NCBI GenBank assembly: GCA_963555705.1
Contig: OY743168.1
Location: 22,698,139 to 22,762,138, forward strand
DNA: 64,000 bases
Source: Ligustrum vulgare
Lineage: Eukaryota; Streptophyta; Magnoliopsida; Lamiales; Oleaceae
Direction of reading: 5' to 3'
This document shows, one piece after another, positions 23,990 to 35,036 of this stretch (its first letter is position 1; each line of letters opens with the position of its first letter). Under the pieces are notes generated by a model that ran no database searches, had not been told where the DNA came from, and worked only from the letters and a program-made list of their open reading frames with translations. The translations under genes were made by a program, and so were the position numbers.

Positions 23990-24071
23990 AGACCTGATTT
24001 TTACAAAAAAAAATTAAGTTTGTTATGTTTAAAAAGTGAAAGTTTTAATTGTATAGTTATGTACTTTTCCC
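23990..24071 (-). repeat. Right terminal inverted repeat of the 5.87-kb Mutator-like element
   Basis: Ends in CTTTTCCC at 24071, directly before the TSD TATAAATAT. On the minus strand it begins GGGAAAAGTACAT, matching the left end GGGAAAATTACAT. Confidence 0.8.
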
Positions 24072-24384
24072 TATAAATATACACACAATCAAACCCTAAG
24101 ACCCAAATAAAATTTATTTTAAACCTCTCAATTCTTCCAAATTTGATAAGTTGGTCCTTGAGTCTTCAATTGTTCAATTAAGCCCTTGAATTTCAAAACG
24201 TCTTCAATTAGGTCCACTTTTCATCCAATTATTATGTATTTGCTTTAACTTCTCATTTTTCTTGATTTTGAAATAAAAATCTGAAATAATGAAAAATAAT
24301 AACAACAAAGTAAAATTTATTCAAAAAAAACATTATAATATCCTAATTTGGACATATAAATAAATGTATAAAATACACTTATCA

Positions 24385-26596
24385 AACCCCCCCAAACTAG
24401 AATATTTGTTCGTCCTCAAACAAAAATAAAACTAAACTATAAAAATAAAACTAAAAATGCAAACATAAATTATTTTTGTTTTTGTCAATTTATTTACCAT
24501 ACACTTCAATAATCCAAAATGACGATTCACTTTAAAGAAGAAATATGAACAACAAAAATTATTTTCATTAATCCAATGCTCAACTTCATCGTGTGTGTGT
24601 GTGTGAATAGCCAAAAATCGAATCCAAACTCATGTAAAAATATACTTGGCACTGTGTGACTAGTCATGCAGAAATAAGTCCGAATCCCATGTGGTCAACA
24701 ATGATTTTCTTTTTATTTTCCTTACACTCTCATGTATGATCACAACATTAATGCTTTTCTCTCATATCTCGAGGTTTTTCCTATTGATGTGGTTTCTAAA
24801 CATGTATAAATTGCATTTTTTCCACACAAGACAGTTAGGTTTTGACAAGTATGCACGACAGACCAAGAATAATTCATCTCCAATCCCACACTCCAATAAT
24901 AGGAATTTTAATCAACAAAGCTTATACCATTTGTATATCATTTTTTTTTATATGGACGACTTTTTCTTTTAATATCCTTGTTTTTTACCATCTTTGTGCA
25001 GAACTTTTCATACTGACTTTCTATATGACCCCCGTTGCGAGCTTTAGGTCGGCATCTCCCAACTCAGTTGAGTTTAGGGTACCAGGTTCAGAGAACCCCT
25101 CAGATTTAATTACCCGAGTCATAAAGGCTTAAACAGAAAAGTTGAAGATGTTTTAGTGTCTTATGTGTAAGTTCACTCTCCGTACTTGCTTTCTAGTTGA
25201 CCCCTGTAGCGAGCTTTAGGTCGATGACTCCCAAGCCAGACGACTTTAGGGCACCAGGTTTGAAAGACCCCTCAAACTTACTTACTTGAGTCAAAAAGGC
25301 ATTTGAAGAGCAGAATAAGACCTTCAGCATTTTTCTGTTTTTATGCTGGACATAGTTTATACCTGTTGATTAAAACCCCTTCCACTAAAGATGGATCATT
25401 AAAAACTTCAGACCCTCAATCTGTCAATGCCTACTTGTACTTGATCTTTCCACCCCCAAATTTCTTCTTGAGCAGTTTGGTTCTACATTTCAAGTCAGGA
25501 TCTAATTTCTTAAGATTTGGGATTTTTCAATCAATTCCATATTCAAAGTGCACAAGTTTATCCCACAAGTATCAAGTATTTCCCTACACAAGTTATTATT
25601 CGAAAGTGGCTATGTGCTCAAGTTTGATTAATGTCTTACATGGATGAATGTCAAGAAAAATTTTAGTTCACATGTTGCCCAAATTTTCTAACTAAAGTAC
25701 AAAAGTCAATTCAAATCATGTCATAAGTAATAAATAAATCAAAAAATAAATTTCAAAATTTTCACCCTTTTTTTTTTGAATCCCAAAAACAATCAACAAA
25801 GCCATCCGATCCTGTACTATCTATGTGATTTTATTTCTCAACAGAACATTAGGATCATATGGAGCACTTATAGGTTGGTTTACTGGCGGTATCACTTGAG
25901 GCCTAATATTTGGTCATGGATTTGTCGCAAAAGTACCACTATTTAAACCATTATTGCCATTAACGTGAACATTTCCCCCATTATTAACACGTGTGGAATT
26001 CTGTCCACTGTTTTGGACATTATCTCTTACATCGGGCTACCCCCTAGGTTTGACATTCTGTTACCATTACCCAAATTTTCCATTCCACAATTCCCTAATT
26101 TTGAAGTAGATGGTCCAAAAGGTAGTTCTATTACCTGATTTGGACTTAAGACTGGGAAGTTATACCCCACAATCGTTCTGGCTTGAAAGTGATTTCCTAT
26201 ACTGGAAAATTTGGTTGGCAGATCTGGCCCACTAACTTATTCATAAGTTCGTTTAAAGTACTTCGTTGTTTGGCCATGTTATCATAGTGTGTATTTTCAT
26301 TTTTTAGTAAACTTTTCTATATTATGAACATTTTGCAGATATACCTATTCGAAAACATCTTGCGTGAGTTCACCAAGCAATGCACGCATGGTACGAGGAC
26401 TCAATTCTGTCATTGGTTCATAACGAATTTGATTCTCTCCCTCTGTTCCTAGAGTTCTTTGCCGCTCCTTATATCGCTCGATTACATAATGGACTAATCA
26501 TTGGTTTTCTGGTTCCTTATCAGAATTCTTATGAAGTATATTGTTTCACTTCCTGTATCTTCGAACACCAAATTTGCCCCACTGGACGTGCCAAAT
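24385..26596 (-). pseudogene. Ty3/gypsy internal remnants
   Basis: On the minus strand, 24430-24400 reads as the end of a gypsy polyprotein (FEDEQIF then a GGV-like tail) followed by the purine tract next to the LTR. At the other end, 26580-26600 on the minus strand reads TTGGCACGTCCAGTGGGG, resembling the segment after the 5' LTR of Tat-type elements, with leader/gag-like sequence following (26500-26040). The plus-strand ORFs in this interval are antisense shadows. The two ends may come from different elements, since the LTRs beside them differ. Confidence 0.45.
25028..25292. repeat. Two copies of a ~95-bp unit
   Basis: 25028-25121 and 25200-25292 share GCGAGCTTTAGGTCG, CTCCCAA, TTTAGGG, ACCAGGTT and ACCCCTCA in the same order, about 172 bp apart. 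The unit lies in gypsy internal debris. Confidence 0.75.
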
Positions 26597-27229
26597 TGTT
26601 TCGCTCAGAAATGAACCATCACTAACAATTAAAAAGATTTAGACGATGTGTAAGAAATAATAACATTTTGAGACAAAGTCTCCAAAAGGAGTGTTTTATT
26701 TATGAAAATCACAACTCTAAAAACGAAATGCCTCCAAGTGGCATAAACACACTGAAATGCAAAGTAAACGAAACTTACAAGAAATTTAAAAGGAAATGAA
26801 ATTACACGGTTCTCTGTTTTGAGAGTGATTGATCAGATATTTGTCTCTATGTTCTCTTTTCCCTTTTATACTCTGCTGGCAGTTTTCTTCAATTTCATCA
26901 AAAATTGTTCGTCACTCAGTAATTGCCCACTTTCTCCATAATTGATGACTTGTAAAAAAATTACTGAATCAACTGTTGGCATTACTTCCATTACTCAGTC
27001 GCTTGTAACCAGAATTCTTAGATCATGGGATGTGATAAGACTATCCATCAATTGTTTAACCAAAAAATTAACCAGAGAATTTTTTTTTTTCAAAATATCT
27101 CGTTTTTGACGCATAGGCCTCCATGAGATTACACTAAAATTGAACAATCAAGTACTCTATTGCTTAAAGAGGATTATGATGAATCTAATCAGGTATTTTC
27201 TGTTGTTCGACGTGATCAACAATTATGTT
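26597..27229 (-). other. Possible LTR end next to a gypsy leader
   Basis: The plus strand starts TGTTTCGCTCAG right next to the primer-site-like segment, so on the minus strand this would be the CA end of a 5' LTR. The far end cannot be placed because the family A solo LTR is inserted at 27230. Low-confidence inference from position. Confidence 0.35.
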
Positions 27230-27678
27230 TGTTGACCTATGGTCAATTTGACCTTATTGTTTTGATCATAACAAACAAGGATTTATTGTGTTATTAACAA
27301 GTGTGCTTCAAGTGTTTCATGTAATGATAAATATTCAAAGCACTCCATGTTCAAATCGTCTCTCAAAGATATAAATCAAAATTATGTGATCGAGCACATG
27401 AGACGCAAAGAAGATCAATGAAAGAATTGAAGATATTCAAAGATCAAAATTGAAGTCGAAAAGCATGACATGAAGATCAAGAATTCGAGCATACAAGATT
27501 AGAGTTAATTTAACATATGTAAAGGTATAACACTCTCAATCTTTAGCGATGAAATTCAACGAGCTCGAAAATGATTTTTATGCATCAAGAAACATTTTCA
27601 AAACCATTAAAATATCATTTTCAAAATCAATCTTGATCAAAAAGCCTTGCAAAATAAAATCTCAAAAATCTGCATGAA

Positions 27679-27847
27679 CCGGTCGACCGCAATATGAACC
27701 GGTCGACCGCATGGATGAACCGGTCGACCGCACTGCCGTTTTTGAACTCAACGGCTATTTTCTTGCAACGGCTATATTGAGGTCGATCGCATGGCTGAAC
27801 AGGTCGACCGCAAAAGACAGAATGTGCGAAATTTGATCTATAAATAG
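27679..27847 (+). promoter_or_regulatory. Palindrome cluster and TATA box of family A LTR
   Basis: CGGTCGACCG at 27680-27689, 27700-27709 and 27721-27730, with degenerate copies near 27780 and 27801. TATAAATAG follows at 27839-27847, about 30 bp after the last copy. This matches the upstream-of-TATA position in the inverted copy. That it acts as a promoter is inferred from family knowledge. Confidence 0.7.
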
Positions 27848-28475
27848 CCTTCTCTCTTGCATTCATCAACAACAACTTAGATAAGATTTTATACAAACTT
27901 TCTTGTGAAAATTCATTGTTCTTACTTGGTTTTTCTTTTATTTTCATAAAACTTTGATTGATCTAAACTTTGTTTTATCAAATTCATCAAAGTTTTTGGA
28001 AGAAAGTTTTGTGAAGATTCTTGGTTTTACATTGTTTAAACTTCTTCAACATCTTCATACAATATTGGAATTGAAGTGTAAGTCTCTCTTTGTTCTAAAC
28101 TTGTTTTAATCTTTTACAAGAGAGAAATTCCAATTGAAGAACTTTGATTATTTGTGCTACATTTTTCATCATCATTTGATTCATCAAAGTTCCATTGCCT
28201 AAACACTTTGAGCTTAACTTATTGTTAATTATTCAAGTGTGGCATCTCTTGGTACTTAATTTGATTCAATATTTTTAACAAGAGATTATTTGAAAAACTT
28301 TGTTTGATTGCATCGAACTTTTCATTATCATTTGCATCAAAGTTTTTCTCTAACACTCGAGCTTAATTCATTGCTATCTATTGAAGTGTTAGCCTAACTC
28401 TCTCGGTACTTAATTTGAGTATATCATTTGTCAAGAGAGTTATTTCAATTGTAAATTCAATTCATTATATCTTGT

Positions 28476-28670
28476 GGTTTCGAGAGCCTTGTGAAAACTC
28501 GATTGATTGTTGGTTTCGAGAGCCTTGTCAAAACTCGGTTGTTGGTTTCGAGAGCCTTGTCAAAACTCGGTTGTTGGTTTCGAGAGCTTTGTCAAAACTC
28601 GGTTGTTGGTTTCGAGAGCCTTGTCAAAACTCGGTTGTTGGTTTCGAGAGCCGTGTGAAAACTCGATTGT
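28476..28670 (+). repeat. 32-bp tandem repeat, 6 copies
   Basis: GGTTTCGAGAGCC starts at 28476, 28512, 28544, 28576, 28608 and 28640, with a 32-bp period for the last five. The sister LTR has a single unit at about 4132-4166, so the array expanded in this copy. Confidence 0.9.
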
Positions 28671-29387
28671 AAAGGATAGGCGCTCCTTGTTGTAAGTTAC
28701 CAAAATAGTGGATTTGACCTTGCTCGTGACGGAGAGCTCGGTAACGGGGGACGTAGATCACGTTGGTTGATTGAACCTCCATAAATCGCGTTTGCACACT
28801 CTTATCTCTTTTACTTACTTACATCGCACTTATTATACTCTATCAATTTATATTGTGCAACACTATATCTAAGTGCTATTCTTGCTTTATCAATTAAGTT
28901 TACACATATATAGCACACTACATTGATAGTTTAGTTACTTGTAACACTAAGTGCTAATACTTGTACCTATTGGTTTTAAGTTTGAGATTATTTATCGAAA
29001 AAGTTTTATAAACCAATTCACCCCCCTCTTGGTTAGTTTACTCTTGGGCTAACAATGTTGTCCACCTCTAGTGAAAAAATGTCAAGTATTCCATTTAAAA
29101 ATTAATCGGACACTTGACATATTCTCATTGGAGGGATGGATAATGGAGCATTTTCTTTAGTCAATTATTGCAGTCATTAACTGTAGCATAAATTATTGAA
29201 GTTATTCGTTTTGTGACTTCTGCCCACTTGTTTGAATTATATATAGCATTTTGATTTGGACCTTGCTATATGTACTAACAAATTGTACTAACAGTTGTAC
29301 TAACGGCTAAAAGACAAAAATTTTGAATGTTCAATTACTATGTTATCCTTCTAGTTATAATTCTTTTAATTTTCAGATGTTATGTCT

Positions 29388-29636
29388 ATATCTCTAAATT
29401 TATTGTTTACATAAAATGCGTAATATATACTATTATATGTTAAACTCTTTTCTTCAATAATTATATTTAATTCTTCAATTTTTTTCTCTAGATCACTAAT
29501 TATTCTTCCTTTATTTACTATAATTCTAGTAAATTGTGAAAAATTTGTAAATGAGGGTTCTTTTATTGCGTAGTCTAATAAATTATAAAATCTTCCTAAA
29601 TCTTCTCTTATAATTTCTAATTGTTTCTTCTCTTAA
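29388..29636 (-). pseudogene. Possible small viral leader ORF, open minus-strand stretch
   Basis: The minus-strand frame from about 29636 to 29388 has no stop and encodes Lys/Glu/Ile-rich, coiled-coil-like sequence. No ATG start was identified. It lies downstream of the viral promoter in transcript direction, where pararetroviruses have a long leader with small ORFs. Function unknown. Confidence 0.4.
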
Positions 29637-30349
29637 ACACTTAAAGTCATTTACTTCTGAAGGATTTAATTATATTAAATGTTCTGAATTCATAAATTAT
29701 AAAACTAAATATTTAAATTTAAGCTATTAATTCAAATCCTCTTCCAATAGTTAATTATAGGAATAGTAAAAACAAATTTTCAACATATGTAAAAACATGT
29801 AAGATATATCATAAGCAAAAATGATAAATTTAAAACTATGATAACAGTACTTGGATAATATCAATAAAAAAGACGATATATAATCCACCATAAATAATTA
29901 ATAATACATCTTTCTATCTATGGGTCCATCACGCTTCTTTGTAAATCTGATTTTAAAAGATTTTTGACCAAATACTCTTTGGTTATTTATCTAAGTATTA
30001 AACACATCTTCATAGAAGATTGTTGCTGCTCGAAAGACTTACGCATTAAAGGATGCTCGAAAGACTTACTCCAACACTTTCTGTTTAACACTTAAACAAA
30101 CACTTCAAAGAGGTTCAGCACAATCCAGTTTCGTTTCCTACCTCTGGATGTACTCTTTTAACAAAAGTTTTATAAAGAATAAACTTATGGACTCAAAAAT
30201 AAATAGAGTATTACTAACTATTTTATGACTTCATATATATCTATGAGAAGTTTAGTTACTCATACCTTCTGCTAATTACTTCTGGATTGGTTTGATGAAA
30301 GAAAATTTTGAACTAGGAATGAAAAGAAAAACAATAGATAGAGAATATA

Positions 30350-30420
30350 GATTTTTATTGCTGAAAACTCATATGATTTTCGAATGCTTACAATGAGGAG
30401 AGACTCCTCCTTTTATAGTT
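30350..30420 (-). promoter_or_regulatory. Pararetroviral promoter and poly(A) signal
   Basis: On the minus strand TATAAAAG (30417-30410) is followed within 60 bases by AATAAA (30359-30354). A TATA box closely followed by the poly(A) signal is the usual layout of caulimovirid genomic RNA promoters, where RNA is terminally redundant. A GAGGAGAGACTCCTC inverted repeat lies next to the TATA box. Confidence 0.65.
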
Positions 30421-30578
30421 GGTAAAAGTAAAGTTGGGGAACAAGATAATATTCCCTATCTTTTACATACTTGGCTAAGATTTAAAGTAGATAAAGTAAA
30501 GCTAAAGTTACAATAATTTTTGCTGCTTTTCTAAAGTTTCACATGGGTTTGGACCCTCATGCCTTGAATAATTCATGT

Positions 30579-31682
30579 TCAGACAAGGTAGGCTTCATCT
30601 TCATTATAGTTGAGTAGGTCCCCACAATTATTACATTTGTGACCCGTTTCTACCTCCATTAGGTGATGTAGATATTCATAGGCTCCTTTGCTAAGATCTA
30701 AATTGCTGACAAGTATATTCTCAGCATATTCTCTTAATTTCCATAATAGACAATTAACTTGATTAATTCTTGCAATACTGTAGATCAATAATTTGTCATC
30801 ATTAGATTCATATACCCAAACATTAGTTTGTGTAAGGGTATCCCTTAATTCGGTATACATTACTCTAAATCCCAGTACCCTTTTTTCTGGAATAGCTTGT
30901 ATCTGTTCCTCTTTGTTAAATGGTTTTATTTCTGGTTCTGAAAGAATAGCTTTGCTAGTTACTCCAAGTTTTACAATATGTTCTGCCCTTAGAAATTCTT
31001 CATCAATAAATTTCGGAATGGCTGAGTAAATCCTGACATAGATCTTTTCAGCTTTGGTAATTCCAAAATATGTTTTAACTGCTGCCTTGATAGAATTAGG
31101 TAATAATGATATTTCCTTCATATCCTTGCTAGGGTAGATGCACTGAATAAGTCCTTGGTCAAACAGTCCCCTGACTATTCTTGGTTCTGCTCCTGGAAAA
31201 ATAATTGCTTTATTGATTTTTTGATGGCTAATTGTCCTTAGCCATTCTCCTTCTTTTGTCCTCTTGTTTAGATACTCCACATACTTCAAGAATGTCTCTA
31301 GTTTCTTCATAACTTTCTTCTTTTCTGATAGTTCCTTTGTTAAGACTGCTGGTTTCTTCGCAGCTTCTAAAAAAGTTTCTTTAGATGGTTCAATAGTTTT
31401 GCTAATGGCTTTGGAAGATGAACTTCCAATAATTGATACATTAGATACTTCTTCCTTAATGGGAAGTCCTACAGATAAATTCTCCACTGGAGAGGATTGG
31501 GATCCTCCTTTGTACATTTCTTCAAGAGAATTAACCCTTGACTTGTAAAAGGCTAATTCACTGTTAATTTGTACAATCTGCGCCATGCAAGTATTCACAT
31601 GGTTGAATAGATTTGAATAGTTGATATTCATTTGACCCATGGCCAAGTTAATTTCTTCTACTTTCTTAAGTGTGTCTTCCAT
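30579..31682 (-). CDS. Endogenous pararetrovirus last ORF (ORF4-like)
   Basis: An intact 367-codon ORF from the ATG at 31682 (MEDTLKKVEEINL); an in-frame upstream extension to 31745 overlaps the RNase H frame, so the internal ATG is preferred. The N-terminal ~70 residues look coiled-coil. A basic Lys-rich stretch follows (about residues 125-155), then a compact middle domain, and a CxxC pair near the C-terminus (HKCNNCGD). The position after RNase H corresponds to ORF4 of tungroviruses or the transactivator of caulimoviruses. I do not recognise a transactivator motif, so the role is open. No stop codon breaks it, unlike its neighbours. Confidence 0.7.
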   Translation of the reverse strand: MEDTLKKVEEINLAMGQMNINYSNLFNHVNTCMAQIVQINSELAFYKSRVNSLEEMYKGGSQSSPVENLSVGLPIKEEVSNVSIIGSSSSKAISKTIEPSKETFLEAAKKPAVLTKELSEKKKVMKKLETFLKYVEYLNKRTKEGEWLRTISHQKINKAIIFPGAEPRIVRGLFDQGLIQCIYPSKDMKEISLLPNSIKAAVKTYFGITKAEKIYVRIYSAIPKFIDEEFLRAEHIVKLGVTSKAILSEPEIKPFNKEEQIQAIPEKRVLGFRVMYTELRDTLTQTNVWVYESNDDKLLIYSIARINQVNCLLWKLREYAENILVSNLDLSKGAYEYLHHLMEVETGHKCNNCGDLLNYNEDEAYLV

Positions 31683-33624
31683 GTCTTGATAAATAATCTG
31701 CAATAACATTGTCAGTACCCTTAATATGAATAATTTCAAAATCATAATAGCTAAGTTCTACTTGTCATCTAATTAACCTTTTATTTACAATAATTGGATC
31801 AATTTCTTTAGTTAACCAATATTTAACTTGTGTATTATCTGTTCTGATTTTGAATTTTGTAGTAACAATAAATAATTCAAACTTTTTAATAGCAAATTTT
31901 ACAGCTAATAATTCTTTTTCATTTATATGATAATTAGTTTGAGTTTGAGTAAAATTGCCACTAGTGTACTGTGCAATCCTTTCCTCATCCTCATTTGGAT
32001 AAATATATTTAAGTACTGCTCCACATGCTGTTTCGCATGCATCAGTTTCTATAATCCAATCACATTATTTTTTAGGTAATTCTAATTCTGGTAAATCTTT
32101 ACAAAGGTCTTTAATTTTTTGTACTTCTTCTTCTTCGTCTTTAGACCAAGACGTCCATCTAGTTTTTCCTTTTAATCTTTTTTGTAATGGGATTAAATGT
32201 TTTGCTAAGTTAGGTACATATTTCCTAGTCTGGTTTACAAGTCCTAAAAAGCTTTGTAATTGTGTTTTATCTTTTGTATGATTGTCAAATTCTTGTATTT
32301 TTGTACCAATATGTTTTTGGAGTTTTATTCCTTCTTGGCTTATTATAGATCCCAAAAAGTCTACCTTTTCTTTAGCTATTTCCATTTTTGTAGCTGATAA
32401 TATAATTCCATTATTCCTTACAATATCTATAAAAATATTTAGATGTTTTAAGTGTTCTTGTCTGGTTTCAGAGTAAATAAGAATATCATCAATATATACT
32501 GTAATAAAATGATAATAATCTTTAAATATTTTATCCATGTACCTTTGGAATTCTCCTGGACTATTTTTAAATCCAAAAGGTATTACATTCCATTCATAAA
32601 ATCCTTGTGGTACCGTAAAAGCTGTTAAATGTCTAGATTCTTCAGTTAACATGATATGATAAAATCCTGATTTAAGATCAAATTTAGAGAAATATTTCTT
32701 TTCTCTAATTTGGTTAAATAATACATGTTGGTTTGGTATTGGATATTTTAATTCTTTTGTATAAGTATTTAACCTTTTATAATTAATTAACATTCTAGAT
32801 TTTCCTCTTTTCTGTTCTGAATGTTTTATTACAATGAAGGCTGGACTACTATGTTTACTGTTAGATTCTCTAATGAATTTCTTTTCTAGCATTTCTTTTA
32901 TGTGTATTTCAAATTCAGGTAATTCTTTTGGTGTATGTTTAATTGGTTTTACACTAATAATCTTAGTGTCATCTTCTAGTATAATTTCTGCCATAGGCTT
33001 ATTTATGTGCCATTTTTCCAAAAGATTATCTCCTGATAATTTTAATAATTTTTCTGTAATATTTTTTATTACAATTTGATCAAAATGTTCTTGTACTAGA
33101 TTTATTCTATTTTTATTAGGCATAAATTGTGTTGTTTGTGTTAATTTTTGTCTATCCTCACCACGCTGAGCTGCTATATGAGGCATTTTTTCTCTACAGT
33201 AAGGATCATTAATTCTTATTGCTATTGCTATATGGTGACAAGGGGTAGATAAAAGTATAAATTTTTCATCAATAGTTATTGGATAATATTGTTTTATGAA
33301 GTTATTTCCTAATAATATATCCCCTGGCATATCATCAAATTGATATACATAAGGTATTTGTAATTCATATTTTCCTATTTGTATTTTAACATTCCTTGCT
33401 ATTTTAGTTATTAGGTTTGTACTTCCATCAAATCCTGCAAGTATTACTCTTTCTTCATTATCCTTTTTATTACTCCACATTTCTGGGGGTAATACATTTT
33501 CTTTAAATAAACAGGATGATACTCCTGTATCAAACAATGCATGATAATTTCTGCTAAGATATCCATTGTAATTCATTTTGGTTAGTATATAAATATGTTC
33601 TCTTCCTCCTTGTATTTTATTCAT
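31683..33624 (-). pseudogene. Endogenous pararetrovirus protease 2 - RT - RNase H
   Basis: A 519-codon open frame (33624-32065) followed, after a stop, by RNase H. A retropepsin motif DTG lies near residue 33 with an ILLGNNF partner motif near residue 104. RT begins near residue 225 with FSKFDLKSGFYHI and PQGFYEWNVIPFGFKNSP; the YIDD catalytic box is at 32496-32485 (residues 377-380). RNase H follows out of the long ORF (32064-31690), with ETDAC and NEKELLAV blocks, broken by stops. RT and RNase H copy viral RNA into DNA. The breaks make this a relic. Confidence 0.88.
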
Positions 33625-35036
33625 AATAACCTTGGTATAACTAGATTCTCATTTTGTATTGTTAATAGCATTCTATCATCTTTTATGTAATATGATTTTA
33701 CTTGCTCTAAGAAGTCTGTTCCTAATAGTAATTCTGTATTTACCTTTCCTGTATGTTCTACGTACATGTTTATGATTATTTAATTTCTTTTATTTATTCT
33801 TATTGGTAATTCTACATAAGTATCCATGGGATGAATATTTCCAAAATAATCTTGTATTTGAATTGAATTATTCGTTACTTTAAGTTCTAAGTCTCCTATT
33901 ATGTTTTCTTTTATATGAAATACAGTTGTTCCAGTATCTATTAATACTTTCTGCTCTTTCCATTCTCCATTTATTCTAATTTCTATCATAACTTCAAATT
34001 GTTTTGTCTCATTTCTTTTAGATAGATTCATTCTTGGTATTTTTCTATGTATTTTTGTCATTATTTGTTTTTCTAAATCATTTCTATTTTCTATTTCAGG
34101 TAATGGTCTTGTACTAGCATTTCTTCTTAGGCTAATTGATCTTCTTCTAAATTCTATTTGTGGTTTATCCATATTTACTAATCTTCTAGCTTGATTGAAA
34201 TCTATTTCTATATCTTCTGGTATTGTCATTCTTGGATTTTCTTTAGCTGGTTTGTATTCCAATAAATTTTGAAATATGGGTTCTATTATATGTGTTCTTG
34301 TAGCATTCTTAATTTTTACTTCATGTTTACTAGTAAAATCATATATTGTTCTAATAGTTAAACTTATAGTTTTACTTCCTGGTTCCATATCTATCCCTCT
34401 TAACCTGTAATATAATGTTAAGGCTTTATTTTTATTTTGTTCTCCCATACTTATGCTGAAATTTGGTCTTATTGTAAATTTTACTTTTTGGTATATTAAG
34501 TTTTCTGTTACAATTCCTATTAGAGCATCTTGTACTGAACTTACAATTCTATCATCCATAATATAGAATTCTATAGGTGTATCTATTCCTTCTCTAAAAT
34601 AGGCTTTTGCTATAATTTGTACGGCTCCTAAATATATGTTCTTTATTTTTTCTTTTAGTTCAGGATTCAATAGGTTTATTTCTTGTCTTATAATTTCTTC
34701 ATTTATTATAGGTATTAATGTGTTTCCTGTAGTATCTCTTATGTCTATAGGGTGACTATGATTTCTTGCTACATGTGTTATTTCTTTGTTTTTCTGCCAA
34801 AATGGTAAATTAAATATTTCTTTTGGTTCTACATCTAATTTTGATTTTAAGATCTTTTCATACATTTTAGGATTAAATATTAATCTTTCATTTAGTTGTT
34901 CTTCATTTTCTTCTAATTGATATTCATATTCTTTAGATGTACCTTCTTCACTAATTTGTCTAATCATATTTATATAAAAATATTCTTCTTCACTAGATTC
35001 ATTAGATTCACTTTCTTCTGAAGATTCTAATTCCAT
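33625..35036 (-). pseudogene. Endogenous pararetrovirus movement protein - protease 1
   Basis: A 418-codon ORF (35036-33780). The N-terminal ~55 residues are Glu/Ser-rich. A 30K-type movement-protein core lies about residues 130-280, with GAVQIIAKAYFREGIDTPI and YIMDDRIV matching conserved positions. At the C-terminal end (about residue 366) is VLIDTGTTVFH, a retropepsin DTG motif. Its partner LLGTDF motif appears in another frame near 33720, so protease 1 is frameshifted. Movement proteins carry virus through plasmodesmata. The ORF sits between capsid and protease 2. Confidence 0.75.

Larger units (their letters stand above)
18205..24071. mobile_element. Non-autonomous Mutator-like element, 5.87 kb, minisatellite-filled
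   Basis: A perfect 9-bp TSD TATAAATAT lies at 18196-18204 and 24072-24080. Terminal inverted repeats of about 80 bp begin GGGAAAA and both carry AATCAGGT about 80 bp from the end. A 9-bp TSD with long TIRs beginning GG is the Mutator-superfamily signature. No transposase is recognisable. The interior is a GC-rich segment (18360-19060), a 21-bp-period array (19230-22095) holding a MITE and an internal TIR copy, and a G-rich array (22096-23880). Confidence 0.85.
16879..24384 (-). mobile_element. Gypsy-type LTR, family D, split by a Mutator-like element
   Basis: On the minus strand the LTR would start TGATAAGTG at 24384, directly preceded by a polypurine-like tract (24385-24400, seven G on the minus strand), and end with the ATCGTATACTTGCGATATTCA segment near 16879. 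The 18196-24080 Mutator-like insertion lies within it; removing it leaves about 1.6 kb of LTR. A Pro/Ser-rich ORF at 17718-18101 has no recognisable domain. The left end is uncertain by a few bases and no TSD pair was found. Confidence 0.5.
27230..29054 (+). mobile_element. Solo LTR, family A, Sirevirus-like
   Basis: TGTTGACC to GGGCTAACA, 1825 bp, with a perfect 5-bp TSD ATGTT (27225-27229 and 29055-29059). It is homologous end to end with the inverted copy at 3707-5460. TATAAATAG at 27839-27847 is the likely core promoter. ORFs inside (28415-28695) come from a tandem repeat and are not genes. Confidence 0.92.

Noticed and set aside
26380..26625. An 81-codon plus-strand ORF as a gene
   Set aside because: It is antisense to gypsy leader/primer-site-like sequence and has no domain of its own.
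28415..28695. ORFs with repeated CWFREPCQNSVVGFES peptides
   Set aside because: Produced by the 32-bp minisatellite in a solo LTR; the repeat length is not a multiple of three and the two ORFs just alternate frames.
30793..33079. Plus-strand ORFs inside the viral region
   Set aside because: They are antisense shadows of the minus-strand RT and last ORF.
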